The notes under the pieces were generated by a model. That model saw nothing but the letters and a program-made list of their open reading frames with translations, had not been told where the DNA came from and ran no database searches. Of a stretch of DNA of 64,000 bases, positions 20,024-32,973 are shown piece by piece; the first letter of the stretch is position 1, and each line of letters opens with the position of its first letter. The translations under genes were made by a program, and so were the position numbers. This DNA is from Latrodectus hesperus (Eukaryota; Arthropoda; Arachnida; Araneae; Theridiidae): NCBI GenBank assembly GCA_037975125.1, contig JAJQOW010000218.1, positions 62,001-126,000 on the forward strand. Reading direction: 5' to 3'.

Positions 20024-23000
20024 TCAACAATTAAAGCTCAAAACAGAAGAATGATTTAAAATAGGGGGAAAAAGAACAACTTAATTTTATTCAGACGAAA
20101 ATAGAAGATAAGAAAAACAATATTGCATTAATATAGGGAAAACTAAAAAACAAATTTCCCTTTTGTTTTTGAAATATAAAATGATAAAAAGATAATTTCT
20201 ATTATGAATAATGGTTCTTGTGACATTAAAGTGAAAAGAAAATCAATGTCTGAGTAGGATAACCAATTTATCGCAGAATTGGGATTTAAATTCTGAATAT
20301 ATTCTTCCATTTAATAATTTTTGCAAGGCAACTGAAGATTCAGTCAGTATACACTGTAAATTAATAAAAATAAGCGATTAAAATAGATAAAACTATTTTG
20401 TATGATAAAATGTTGGAAATTATAACATTAATTAATGATTATAGGAATTGTTTTGTAGTGAATATAAGTGTGTGTGTGTGTGAGAGAGAGAGAGTTGGGA
20501 TGTACTACTTTAACTAAGATGGAAATTAATGAAGTTCCAGGAAGTAAATCACACTTTGCTTATGTCTATGTGAAACAAATGCAGCTGAGATGAACGCTAT
20601 TAAGAATATTGTAAAAAAATGAAAAGAAAACTAAATAGTTTCCGAAAAAAGATCATCTTAAGCCTAGGCTGCCAGATTTCTGAAATGTTCAACCGGGACA
20701 CCTGAATACTGCCCCCTTCTCCGCAGGTTGCACATCCTTGGCGACTTTGTAGAGTGTTTTATAGAGTAGTTTATGTGCCATGAATAAATGATTGCTGATT
20801 AGAAACTTAAACAAGAGATTATATAATAAATGACAATCGTATAAATTTAAATATTTTATTTCCAAATCGTTATTATTTATGAGTTAATTAAGTAAGAAGA
20901 AACACTTTGAATGAGGAATAAAAAATTGAGTAATATTTACATGTATTACGTACCATTGGTCAGGAGTGTTTTTTTTAGAAAGTCTTTTTTTATTTTTGGT
21001 TTCAATCTTCACAAAAGCTAATACGTTAATCGTAGATACCTTCTTCAAATATCATCATAAGTCCATGCCATAAACCTTTATCATAAATTCATGTTTTGTT
21101 CATGGACGACAATACTCTCTGCTGGTGCTGATGCTCCAAGTAAGCAGAAGACATACTCAACAATTTCGTCCAAATGCTATGGGATTATTCTTCATTTGAT
21201 CAAACAGCGTGAGTCATTTTTCTTTATCACATTTTTGGTAGTCTCTTCTTGCTTTTACTGTTCGCAATTTGACTGCAAATACTCTTCAGCAAACAAAACT
21301 TCACTCACGCCCACGAAACAAGACAATACATATGACTATATTACTTATTAGCACACCATTTATGGTTTTCTTTTTACACAATTCAGAAATAAATAACATT
21401 ATTATATAAGCACTACATCACAGTTAATTATTTTTAAAATTTTTTGGTCATCTATGAAAATAAAATTAATTTTTACCGGGACATGAAGTAAACCTGCCGG
21501 AACACTAGGGTTTTGTCACGTATGCCTGTCCTGTTGAGTTAATTCGTAAAAATATTATCAGCCGACAGACGAGTAAAAATACGTAACTAAATTAAACTAT
21601 AAAAAAAAATCTAAAATGAACCGTGAAAAACATAATGCGAAAATATTTTTACATTTATATTTTATTTAAGTTTTTGTATTGATAAATATGTCGCATTTTC
21701 AACCAAACGCCAATATGGTGTGTATATTTTTATTTAGAAGTAAAATATTTTTAAAGATACATGGTTTTAAAACTAAATCACTTTGAGAATTATTTATGGA
21801 ATAATGTGTGATTCGATTTCAAGAAACTTTCGCGTTTTTAGATACCAATTTAGTAACGAATTTAAGTACAGAGACAGAATAGAACATGCATCTTTTAGGG
21901 CGTTCATAATATTAGTATTCTTGAACTCTAGACTCGGGAAACAAAAATTACACAATACATATTAAAATTAATTTAGCATGCAAAAATTATAAATCACTTA
22001 AAATCGTTAAACTGTGGTTTTAATTACTTTTAAATAAGAATTCAAACATTCGACATATTTATAAATTATTTTCAGATTTCTATTTACAATCATAATTTCA
22101 GTTATCAGAAAAATTCTGATGGGCAGCCCGTTTATCTTACGACACGAAATGGGGAGCAATGGGAAAATGATCTTTTTCATTTACTAATTGTGAGGTGCTA
22201 TTCAATCCCTATTCTTAAAAAAAAGAAAAAAAAACTTGCGCACTTTACCCAACACAAGACCCTCCCTCCCTGAGAAAACAAGATTGCGATAGGTGCAGAT
22301 TTCAGGTAATATCAGTGATACAGGAACGGCGAGGTGTATCTGGGGCGTGCCATCTAGGTGATCGCCCACGTATACGCAGTTGCGGGTTTGCTGGATTCAC
22401 TTCATTAAATGAGATTCCTTTTCAGTCCTCGAAAGTTATTCTTCAGTTAATAATTTCATTTTCTCATGTAAAAGTGCTATTTGAACACAGAATACTAACA
22501 TTATTTACGGTTAAAAAATGATAAGTTTTAAACGCAAAGGAATTGAGGAAATAATTATAAGATTTCAAAAAAATTTTCATTGAATTTTTTATTATTTAAT
22601 TTTTTCTACATTGTTATAAATGAATCAACAATCACACCTCCTTTTTAACATTTCCTTAAAATATAAAAAGATCGATCATTTGATAAAAGAATATTATTTT
22701 ATGTATATCTATATCGCATTTTTTCTTCTACTTTTTTACTCTTCTACTAAATCTGAAAAATATTCAAATACATTTTTATACATTAGTTACATATTTATTT
22801 TTTATTATATATAAATTATAAATATATTAAGAATTATGAACTTTGATCTTTTTACTGTGATTCTTCTCCGAAATTGCTCATGCATATATTACTGTTAATG
22901 TATAAAAATCAGTTATTCTGATGATTATTTAGATTATGTGCAGATTAGTATAGATGAGAGATCTAATTATGTGCAATCAATTAATTCATTTTTAAAATTA

Positions 23001-23662
23001 TCAATGTATTCTCCAAATTTCTTAGATAATCTGCAAATTACCGCGATCATCTAAACATCACCCTTAAGATATTCATTAAAATGAAAATAAGAAAGTTCTG
23101 TACGCTTAAATTAGCATATAAAGATATTTATGTACTTTTAGACATCAAGAGAATATTAAATTAATATAACCATACAATTAATAAATTTGTAAATAAAATC
23201 AGTCATCAATCAATTGAAAACTAATAAGAATTATACGGCTTAAAAATATTGTTGCTTTTAAAGAAATCAACATTTTTCCTTTTCGAAATCAAAGAAACAA
23301 CCTTATTTTTTTAAACAGCAACAAGTTATTTAAAATGATCAACTTTTCAAATATTAATTTTTAAACTTTAACGATACAGTTGCCATAGATGTGGCATTAC
23401 CCAACTAAAATGATCGGAATTCCTAAATCAATGCATTAGCTTCATTTTAGCTTAGGAAATCATATATTAACAGTTTTAAAGCTAAAGAAAAAAGTAAAAC
23501 ATATAATGTGAGTTTGACTGTTAAAAGTTACTTCAAGTATATTTGATAAGCAATTTTTTTAGAATTTTCTTTATTTTCATGACTGTTTGAGTTGCTGTTG
23601 TAGGATACAATATTTTTAAAAGAGCACACTAAATTAAAAATACGTTTCTATATTCTTTCAAA
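20024..23662. other. No recognisable gene
   Basis: AT-rich sequence with a short TG/AG microsatellite at 20,467-20,494. Several open frames of 60-90 codons show no recognisable family signature. A less AT-rich patch lies at 22,255-22,400 (a CpG-containing stretch around ggcgaggtgtatctggggcg); I could not assign it. Confidence 0.5.
20467..20494. repeat. (TG)n(AG)n microsatellite
   Basis: About eight TG units followed directly by about six AG units. Confidence 0.85.
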
Positions 23663-23977
23663 AGTCGCTCGGCTGCTAGGATTTCAGCACTACTAGGGGC
23701 GGAATTGATGGCACCTCATACAACGAAGCACCCAGTGAGTGTGCCCTGAAAGTGCTTATTTGTAATCTAGAAGCAGGCACCAAGCAGAAAACTCGCTGTC
23801 TTAACCTGCCACCCCAGAGGTATCATTTCACATGGAGGACATTGCGACCACGACATATTTAATGCGCTCCAGCCGCCACTAGTGACCACGACGGAGCTTT
23901 GAGAAGGTCGAGATTCGAACCCAATACTTTCCAATAAAAAGAACGAACGCCCTAGCTAACTGGCAAATTGCGGCCTT
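23663..23977 (-). mobile_element. tRNA-derived SINE, family D
   Basis: On the minus strand the head at 23,977 starts ggccgcaatttgccagttag (A-box-like) and has a B box (gggttcgaatctcgacc, near 23,918). A GC-richer body of about 230 bp follows. Single copy in this window. Confidence 0.6.
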
Positions 23978-24145
23978 TTCTTTTAAAAATCGTTATAAAT
24001 ATCGGTTTACCAATTTCTATCCCCCTTTGTACTACTACTCTTAATAAATCCTACTACGAAAAATCTGAAGCATTTAAAATAGTCTCGCCTTTACTTAAAA
24101 TGTCTTTCCTTTCACGTTCAAACAACAGCTACAGAGTGAATGAGA

Positions 24146-24945
24146 CTATGCAAGGCATCCTGAGGCATCCCCTGTCAACCGTTTGCGTCTTCTGAAGGAG
24201 TCTGCAAATGGACTCCAATCATATCGCAAACGCGTTCCATTGGTGAGAGCGGCCACGGAGACCAGAAAAGCAGCTGTGAGTTTTTCAGGGCTGATGCGAG
24301 CAATGTGCGGTCGGGCGTTAGCCTGTTCATAAAGGGCATTGGGCACTCCCTCAAGGTGGGGAAGTGTTACAGACCGCGGCACATCATTCACGTAACAATG
24401 GGTTGCCGTAGTACCGTGAATACGAACTACAGGTGACCAGGATCGTACGCAATGGCGCCCCAAACCATGATGTCACGATGTGGGACGTTCCACAGTTGCT
24501 GCAGGATTGGACCTGTTGACGCCACAATCTTACGCGATGCCTATCACTGAAGAATCAGAAGCGTCACTCACCTGAGAAGACGATCCTGTGCTTCTCCGTC
24601 ACCGACATCCCTCTCATCTGACACCCCTCCATGCGTTGGTGTCTATTCTGTGGGGTTAATGGCAGTTTTTTAACGGACTCCATGAATGCAGGCCACTAGC
24701 ACCCAATCAAAGGCAAATGGTTCTGCTCGATTAGGAAGCACATCAGCAGAATTTCGGTTGATGTGCTTTGCAACCGCCTCTTGTCGGATGCGGGTTGATG
24801 TCACGAACTCCCCGCAAACGCTCCACAGTTCCTTGTTCCAACCATCTTCGTGCACCGTCGACGCGTTTAGCTGTCGGGGACGAGGGGGTGTCACTTTATT
24901 GACCGGAACACCCGGGGAATAGCACACATCTCCTACATAAAATGT
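24146..24945 (-). pseudogene. Decayed Tc1/mariner-type transposon
   Basis: On the minus strand a gggtgttccggtcaataaag-like end near 24,912 resembles the start of Tc1 elements. A LPLTPxxRxxR signature lies near 24,650, a degenerate VFS-D/E segment near 24,590, an IMVWGAIAYD-like segment near 24,470, and an NARPHIAR segment (usually NARPH(T/V)A in the family) near 24,305. These pieces lie in different frames with stops. The N-terminal DNA-binding region is too short, which suggests an internal deletion. No activity is possible. Confidence 0.7.
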
Positions 24946-25062
24946 GAAATAAAATGTTCCTATCAAATTCTTAATCTATACACTAAGACAATTTTTTATT
25001 TATAACTGGGATAGGGGCATCAGAGCACAATAGGTATGTGTGGTTGATCGAATGAATTTTAG

Positions 25063-25347
25063 TTGGTGGGATCGAACCGGCATCCCCATCAAAGGCAGAC
25101 CGCTGGTGTTTTATTAAAACAAGAAAAGGACTTTTACAGTATGGAGCTTACAAACTGCAAGCAGAAAGCCTGGGCAATAATAAAGTGTACATTAATAGAC
25201 ACAAATTACAATTCATTAGCTATAGATACAGAAACCCAAACAAAAATATATAATTATAAAATAGAAGATTTCTTGGATAAACACAACTTACAAAAAGTTC
25301 GTACAATAAGGATCTTACAAAATCCAGTTAATATAAGTGAGAAATAA
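25063..25347 (+). CDS. Unrecognised open frame, possible old ORF1 fragment
   Basis: 94 codons from an alternative start; the first ATG is at 25,141 (MELTNCKQ). Lys, Asn and Ile are abundant, as in the ORF1 proteins of neighbouring LINEs, and after the stop the frame continues for about 50 codons with similar composition (to about 25,480). No zinc knuckle or other domain is visible. It may be the 5' part of LINE 5 or an unrelated relic; I cannot decide. Confidence 0.25.
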   Translation: MVGSNRHPHQRQTAGVLLKQEKDFYSMELTNCKQKAWAIIKCTLIDTNYNSLAIDTETQTKIYNYKIEDFLDKHNLQKVRTIRILQNPVNISEK

Positions 25348-25489
25348 AAGAAACAAATAAACAAATAATTGACGATGTTAATTTAGCAAGTTATAACATA
25401 TATATGGTATTAGAAACAAATGTTTTGAAATTTTTTACATTGAGCAAACCATATAAAAGAAAATGTGTGATTAGATTGGCAAGAAAATA

Positions 25490-26180
25490 AAGAAATAAAC
25501 TAATATTTACAGGGATTGATTTATCAGGTTATGTTAATAGGTAATATTAAAACAATGATGTTGATTGAATTATACAAAGTACTAAAATTTAATTACTAAA
25601 GGGAAGATTTTTGTTTAATACTGATTTACAGTAATCTGATTATTATAAGTGTGTTAAGTATAATCCATTCATTACAGAATTCATAACATGGTGTGTATAC
25701 TACAATCTAGATATAAGGAATAAATTTCAGCTAAAACTGAAAGGAATATTTCTATTTAATACGGATTTACAGAAGTCTGATTAGTATAATGGTGACCGAA
25801 TATAAGAATTAATTTACAGAATTCATAACATGGTGCGAATAATACGAAATAGATATATAAGAAAATTTTCAGTTAGATATATTATAATATATATTGTATG
25901 TAGAGGCACGGCAACAATAGTATAAAACCAATATTTACAGGGAAGGATTTATCAGGTATATTTTATAGGTAATAACAAGAAAACAGTGATAAGTAAACAG
26001 TTTCATGTTGGTCTTATTATACAATGATCAGATTATACAAAATAATTTTCAATTTATAGATAGTTAAAACACATAAAATCAAAGAAATAAAATAAACAGA
26101 TATTTATAGAGAATGTTTTAGCAAGTATAATTTATAGGTTATATTAAGAAGAACAATTATACAATAGTAATAGAAATGAG
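25490..26180 (+). repeat. Nest of internal duplications
   Basis: A two-copy tandem repeat of about 142 bp (25,601-25,742 and 25,743-25,885) is marked by tttaatacNgatttacag and acagaattcataacatggtg. It is flanked by three copies of another segment beginning atatttacaggga/gatttatcagg at about 25,505, 25,928 and 26,103. All copies are diverged. No ORF crosses them. Confidence 0.7.
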
Positions 26181-26489
26181 ATGAATAACGGAGTTGCATG
26201 GTTGGAATGGTCATTAAATTCAATTGTGATGCCCATATTGCGGTGTGGATGTGATTATATTCGTTTCATTTCTAAAAATTTTCCGAGTAGAGTAACCTAA
26301 TTAGAAACTGCATATGATTTAAAGTTTGGAATAAACAGTAGAAGCTAAGTTTATGAATGAACCTCAGAAGAGAGGAGATTGTTGATTCTACGAGGGGGCG
26401 GAAGGGGGGAGAAAAACCTTCCGTCGGAGCATTTGGAGGCGGCTTCGTCGGAGTCAGCAACCTGCTTACTTTCTACACTCAGTAAAATT

Positions 26490-27635
26490 ACAGAAGAACA
26501 CATATTAAAACTTATTAAAAAATTATTGAAAAAAACACCATACTAATAAATGAACAGTTCGGTTTTAGAGCTAAACACTCAATAATACAGCAAATACTTA
26601 GGATTTCAGAATTCATACATCAGGGATTCATTTACGGCCAAACCCCAGCAGCAGTTATGCTGGATGTGGCAAAAGCCTTTGATAGAGTATGGATAGAAGG
26701 ACTAATTTACAAACTTATTAGCCTTAAATTTCCAATCTTTTTGATCAAACTAATACAGTCCTACCTCACAAACAGAACCTTTATTGTTGAACTTAATAAG
26801 TAAAAAACCTTACCTAAAACTATAACAAGTGGAGTTCCACAAGGCAGTAAATTAGGACCGATACTGTTCTTACTCTATGTAAATGACATCCCCAAAACCA
26901 AGAATAATAAAATTACACTCTTTGCAGATGATACGGCCATACTTAGAAGAGGTCCAACTAATAATATTCTAATTGAAAATCTAAATTCATACATTGACTT
27001 AGTGGTCAAATGGTTCACTAAATGGAAATTAACACTTAATGTCAATAAAACGCAAGCAATTTGCTTTACATATTCTACTAAAACCCTTAAGGAAATAAAT
27101 ATTCTAAATCAAAATATTAAATGGCAACCGAGAGTGGAATATCTAGGCATGACTATGGATAAAAGATTAACCTGGGTTCCTCATATAGAAAAAATAAGAA
27201 CTAAATTTCTGGCAATCAGAGAAAAATTATATCCACTCATTGGTAAATATTCCAAATTAAACTTCAAAAACAAAAAAAATTGGTTTATACAACTCTCCTC
27301 AGACCGATTTTAATGTATGGCTCTGAAATTTATGGATCAGCTGCAAAGAGCAATATACAAAAACTCGAAGCATTACAAAATATCACACTCAGGATAATTA
27401 CAAACACACCTTGGTTCATTAGAAACGAAAAAATTAGAGACGAAACAGTAATCACAACATTAACAACATTCATTACTGAACAAGCCACAAAATTCTACTC
27501 AGAAATAACCACACACGCAAATCCAGAAATCAAAAACCTTTCAAGTTACGATAAAAATGACTACCTAAATAGGAAAAGACCAAAAAGAGTAGTAAAAAAT
27601 GCCTCATAAAACTAAATAAATAAATAAATAAAAAG
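26490..27635 (+). mobile_element. LINE 5: 5'-truncated Jockey-type LINE
   Basis: Starts within the RT domain and ends in an aaat-repeat tail (about 27,609-27,633) right behind the stop codon. It has the same landmarks as the other LINEs in the window but its own sequence. Whether the material at 25,063-26,480 belongs to it is not clear. Confidence 0.75.
26540..27609 (+). pseudogene. LINE 5 ORF2 fragment, reverse transcriptase
   Basis: Reads NEQFGFRAKHS, MLDVAKAFDRVWIEG, a stop near 26,803, then SGVPQGSKLGPILF and the catalytic FADDTAIL near 26,922. WFTKWKLTLNVNKTQ, VEYLGMTMDKRLTWVPHI and, after a frameshift near 27,280, a C-terminal block ending NRKRPKRVVKN at 27,609 follow. One stop and one frameshift prevent a full product, and the endonuclease is absent. 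Confidence 0.8.
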
Positions 27636-28714
<1,079 letters not shown>

Positions 28715-28748
28715 CATATACAATAATAAACTTCATTAATAAATAAAT

Positions 28749-31441
28749 CTAATTGTAAATATTTCTTAGTATGGTTCTCGGTCTTCTTCTGTTACAAGGT
28801 TCATTGATATTATATTCAGATTGTGTTTTATTTATTAGATTTACACAGATTATATTTATAAGAGGGTTATTTATATTATTGAGATTTTGGTAGAATTTTT
28901 GAGATATTCTAATCATGAAATCATTAATATTTTCTATAGTGTATTCGCGAAAGATATTTGAATTTCTGAAGTATATTGGTGCTTTAACTAGCATTCTAAT
29001 GACTCTATTTTCATTTGATTGCAATCTACATATATATCTGGAAGCTGCACAGACAAGTGCTGCATAAGTTGGAACTGGAATAATAAGTGCTTTATAAATA
29101 AGTAGTTTTTTTATCAGTGCTGATTACTGAATTCAGAGAAATGAATGGATAGAGCACTGCTTCTATCTGTCTACTTTTTTAATTGTTAGATTTATATGAG
29201 GCAGCCATGTTAGTCGCCTGTCTAGGGTCACCTTCAGATATTTCACGTTTGAGGACCATGGAATGCTGGTGTTGTTGATAGTTAGTTGATTTGTGGGTTT
29301 ACGTTTATTGCCAAATAAAATGGCCACATATTTATCGGGGTTTATGCTGATCTTCCATTTATTTAGCCAGCTCTCCAGCATTGGAATAGAGTTAGGTATT
29401 GGCTCCGCCGCTATGGCGTTGGAGTCCCCCGAGCTCATTATTGCTGCATCATCTTCGAATAGAAAGTTTGTTACATTCGCAAGTACAGGGATGTCCGCAA
29501 TATAAATATTACATAAAGTTGGTCCAAGTATAGAGCCCTGTGGGACACCACTCTTCATGGGATATTTATCAGATTTAAAATTATTAACTTTAACCTGGAA
29601 AGTGCGGTTTTTTAAGGATTGGGTTAGGATATTTATGATTTGTTGGGGGAAATCAAGTATTCGCTCGCGCAGTTTAAAAATCAGGCCGTCCAGCCAGACC
29701 TTGTCAAATGCCTTCGCAACGTCAAGAAATAATGCTGCAGTTGCCTTATTAAGTTGAATATTATTCCTAATGAGCTCAACTGCCCTAAGCAGTGGATGGG
29801 TTGTTGCTCCCTAAATCCGAAATTGTTCGTTGTTTATTATATTTCTATTTTCCATATGCGGTTTCATTCGAGTTTTAATACAGTACTCAAAAAGTTTTGA
29901 GAGTACCGGTAACAAACTTAGTGGCCTGTATGAGGTGGGATCACGGGATTTTTTTGTTGTCTCTTAAAAATGGGAACTACAATGGCATTTTTCCAGAAAA
30001 TCGGAAAGTAATTTAAATCAAGTATTTTGTTCAATATATTAGTTATACAGAATATTGCATTAAAAGGCAGATTTTTTAACCTGGTGTTGGCGATAACATC
30101 GTGTCCGAGGGCTTTTTTGGGTGCATAGTATCAATGCAGTCGTCTAATTCATAAGGAGTAACTGAGGGGAGTGGGTAAACAGGTAGTGGGTTCGATACCC
30201 TCTGCATCAATGAGTTGTTTATAATATTGTCTTCGGAGTGTTATTGGGCGAAAATTGCAACTTGAATACATGCGCTATTGCATTAGCCTTTTCAGTGTCT
30301 GTATAATGTTCGGCCATGAATGGGCGGAATATTTAATGTTTTTTTCTTACTAAAATGAATAGCCTTCCACAATGATCCATCAGATGGTTCTAAGGAACTT
30401 AAATGTTGTGTCCATTGTGCTTCTTTATATTTTCTATAATTTCAGTTTTTAATTTATTATTAAATTTCTTTTAGTTTTTCTTATCCTCTGGTTTTTTGGT
30501 TGATTGGCATATTTTTCTGAGCCCATTACGAATTTTGATTTTCTTTTGAATGTTATTGGGTAAATACGAACAATTATTCTTTGGTAATGATTTCTTGGAC
30601 GTAACAGTCGTATATATTTTGAGATAGGTTTTGAACAGCAATCTCGATCTCTTCATCTGTATTGATAGTAGCCTCATAATTTATTTTATTAATTAATGGA
30701 TTTCTGAATTTTTCCCAGTTAGGAATTAAAGTTTGTGTGGTGATATCTATTTTGTTGAGTGTATGAAAAGTGGATTATTACTGGATTATGATCACTTGTC
30801 ATAGCTGTGTGTGTATTTGTACTGTGTAATTGTGTAAATCAATCATAGTGCCTTTCGCACGAATGTGATCCCCCGATTCGTGTGGGTGTATCCGGTGCAG
30901 CTACTATCAAATTATTTTGCGTTATGAGTTGTTTGAGCGCAAGGCCAAATTTGTTGTTTCTATGACAATTCCATGATGTATGATAGGAGTTTCCCATAAT
31001 GTGCGGTGTATTTTTATGAAATAACTTATTTATGTCTTCTGAAGGGAAATAACGGCGTTAAGGATGATTTGGGAGGAATTTCAGTGATGGTATACAGAGA
31101 GGTATTTAAAAGTGAAGGTAGGTTTTATTTAGTTTGATTTCTATTGGTGTTGCGCCTCCACCATAATAAGTGGTGGTGTTGTGATGTGTCGGTGTGGGAT
31201 TGATCGTTTCATTAAAATTGCTGTGTTCCGCTTGAAAGGCTATACCTATTACGATTGTCACGATCGTTTCTATAAGTAATATAATTTCTAATATTAAGTT
31301 ATGATCGCTGCGAAGGTGGGTTTCTTGCAATAAAATTATAGCCGGGGAATGCTCATCAATAAACTCCCGGAGTTCATCTATTTTATTCATGATGCCATTT
31401 GCATTCCACGTACATATTTTCACGCCATTATTGCTCATCAT
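28749..31441 (-). pseudogene. LINE 4 ORF2, endonuclease and RT, multiply broken
   Basis: An ATG ATG pair at 31,441 starts MMSNNGVKICTWNANGIMNK, matching the beginning of LINE 1 ORF2. QETHLRSDHN is readable, then frames break repeatedly between 31,106 and 29,558. RT pieces include SGVPQGSILGPTL (near 29,540), a catalytic block that reads FEDDAAIM instead of the usual FADD(T/A)AI(M/L), and a C-terminal block ending NRRRPRTILRN at 28,749. With several frameshifts the protein cannot be made. The C-terminal block is close to LINE 1 (APIYFRN, NIFREY). Confidence 0.8.
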
Positions 31442-31697
31442 GTGGTCCGGCTGAATCAAAAAATGGCTTTGTAGCCTCTATAATGTGGAAGTACATATCA
31501 TGCATTGATTCACATTGATTTATTTGTAGTAAAACATTTTTACTGAAGCTAATTAATTGGAGGAAATTTCTGTTTTGCTTTCACTCCGTGACTACTTCAA
31601 TTACACTAATAAAGTCGCTGATGTTTCCTAGATTAAAATTATTATTTTCGTTGTTGTTACTAAAAGGGGGTTATTTCTATTTCCACAATCTCTGTAT
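31397..31697 (-). pseudogene. LINE 4 ORF1 C-terminus (distal to the Gypsy insertion)
   Basis: Minus-strand translation includes FLQLISFSKNVL and a MHDMYFHIIEATKPF segment, matching FLQLISLVKTVL and YDMFFEIVQAIEPI at the end of LINE 1 ORF1. It ends at a TAA that overlaps the ORF2 start region. The Gypsy element separates it from the zinc-knuckle part of ORF1 at 37,862 onwards. Confidence 0.75.
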
Positions 31698-31701
31698 ATA
31701 T
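31698..31701. repeat. Gypsy target-site duplication, left
   Basis: atat, repeated directly after the other LTR at 37,862-37,865. Four to six base pairs is normal for Gypsy integrases; the short AT-only sequence weakens the evidence slightly. Confidence 0.7.
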
Positions 31702-32308
31702 TGTACCGAGCTTCACGGGTTCGTGTTGATTGAGAGTTGAATAAAGCGACCACTTAATTAACACAAGACTTTTATTCGTAAAAACTTCACTAGATAAACG
31801 AAATTCCCGCTGTAACAATCACAATTATACAACTACAATTTGTCAGGTATAATAAGAAACAACTTCCAATCACAGGTCTCAAATACCTCAGACAGAGAAC
31901 AACTAGCAGTCACAACTAATCGTCTTCACTAAACTGACTGTCTTCACAATACTTTACTACTATTCCATGTCGGGCTGCGGTATTTATACCTGACTTGGCG
32001 GAGAAATCTACCAATTTCGCCAAGGCTCTGGAAGCTTCTAGGCTATCTCGAAAAATATTGGTCCTAGAGCTTAGGTGATGGATGTTTCCAGAAGTATCGA
32101 TTTCTCGCCAAGTCGCCAAAAATCTCGCCAACCGTCGCCAAGTCGCCAAGAATCTCGCCAACTGTCGCCAAGTCGCCAAATCATTAGGAAATCCGCTTTT
32201 AAACTACAACACGTCTAAATACCGCAATTTTTGCCCAAAATATGAGAATTTCTGATCTGTCTGAGATATTTTAAGACAAATATAATCATTATTTACAAAT
32301 TTGTAACA
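31702..32308 (-). repeat. Gypsy 3' LTR
   Basis: 607 bp. In element orientation it begins tgttacaaatttgtaaata at 32,308. U3 carries about two and a half copies of a 30-bp repeat rich in ttggcga (32,101-32,180), a TATA box (tataaata, minus strand of 31,981-31,988) and, downstream, an aataaa polyadenylation signal (minus strand of 31,771-31,776). It ends ctcggtaca. The 87-codon open frame across the 30-bp repeats occurs in both LTRs and is a by-product of the repeat. Confidence 0.9.
31981..31988 (-). promoter_or_regulatory. Gypsy LTR TATA box (3' LTR copy)
   Basis: Minus strand reads tataaata within ggtataaataccgc. Transcription would start about 25-30 bp further on. The same motif occurs in the 5' LTR near 37,537, which is the functional promoter copy. 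Confidence 0.6.
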
Positions 32309-32320
32309 TTGCCCCCTCTC
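32309..32320 (-). promoter_or_regulatory. Gypsy polypurine tract
   Basis: Minus strand gagagggggcaa lies directly against the 3' LTR, the expected place for the plus-strand DNA primer. Confidence 0.8.
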
Positions 32321-32499
32321 AAGGACTGCACGTCCCGGGCAGTACAATCCCCTGATAGGAGGCCAAATTTAATATAAAAGAATTTACATTTCAAGAGGAT
32401 ACAGAGCACATTACATACACAAGCAACTAAAAATACAAGAAAATAGAAAAGATTAAAATTATCTATACTATTTACAAACAGACCATGGTCTACTGATTT

Positions 32500-32970
32500 T
32501 TACTCTACATTACGATAAGGAGCTAATCTATCATAATGTACTACTTTTGGTTTTGAAGCAGATGATTTTCTTATACGAACCACGACGTCGTTCAGTCTTT
32601 TTAGGACTGTGTAGGGACCTTCCCAGTTGGCTTGCAACTTTGGAGAAAGTCCTTTACGTCGAATCGGGTTCCACAACCAAACTTTGTCACCTTCTTGGAA
32701 TTCATGTCCCGTCGCTCTTGTGTCATACCTTGTCTTCATTCTTTCGGTCGTCAGGTTGATTCGGTCTCGAGCGAAGTTATGGACATCTTCAAGACGTGCC
32801 TGAAGGTCTCGAAGGTATTCCTCTGGCGATGAAGATGTATCCGGTGGACGACCAAACTGAAGATCACAAGGGAGACGAAGTTCGCGACCAAAGAGCATCT
32901 GTGAAGGAGTATATCCGGTAGTCTCATGGACAGCACTGCGATATGCAAGAAGAAACAGCGGTAGCTTCAA
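32500..32970 (-). CDS. Gypsy Pol C-terminus: end of integrase with GPY/F module
   Basis: 156 codons continuing the 1,290-codon frame after a single in-frame TAG (32,971-32,973). It contains PLFLLAYRSAVHETTGYTPS, FGRELRLPCD, then GDKVWLWNPIRRKGLSPKL and WEGPYTVLKRLND (GPY/F module), ending HYDRLAPYRN. No chromodomain follows; the stop is 180 bp before the polypurine tract. In life this would be part of one polyprotein. Confidence 0.88.
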   Translation of the reverse strand: MKLPLFLLAYRSAVHETTGYTPSQMLFGRELRLPCDLQFGRPPDTSSSPEEYLRDLQARLEDVHNFARDRINLTTERMKTRYDTRATGHEFQEGDKVWLWNPIRRKGLSPKLQANWEGPYTVLKRLNDVVVRIRKSSASKPKVVHYDRLAPYRNVE

Positions 32971-32973
32971 ATC

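Noticed and set aside
31916..32179. 87-codon frame repeated identically at 37,469-37,732 as a duplicated gene
   Set aside because: It is the two Gypsy LTRs; the ATWR(Q/R)LARFL pattern is the 30-bp U3 repeat read through.
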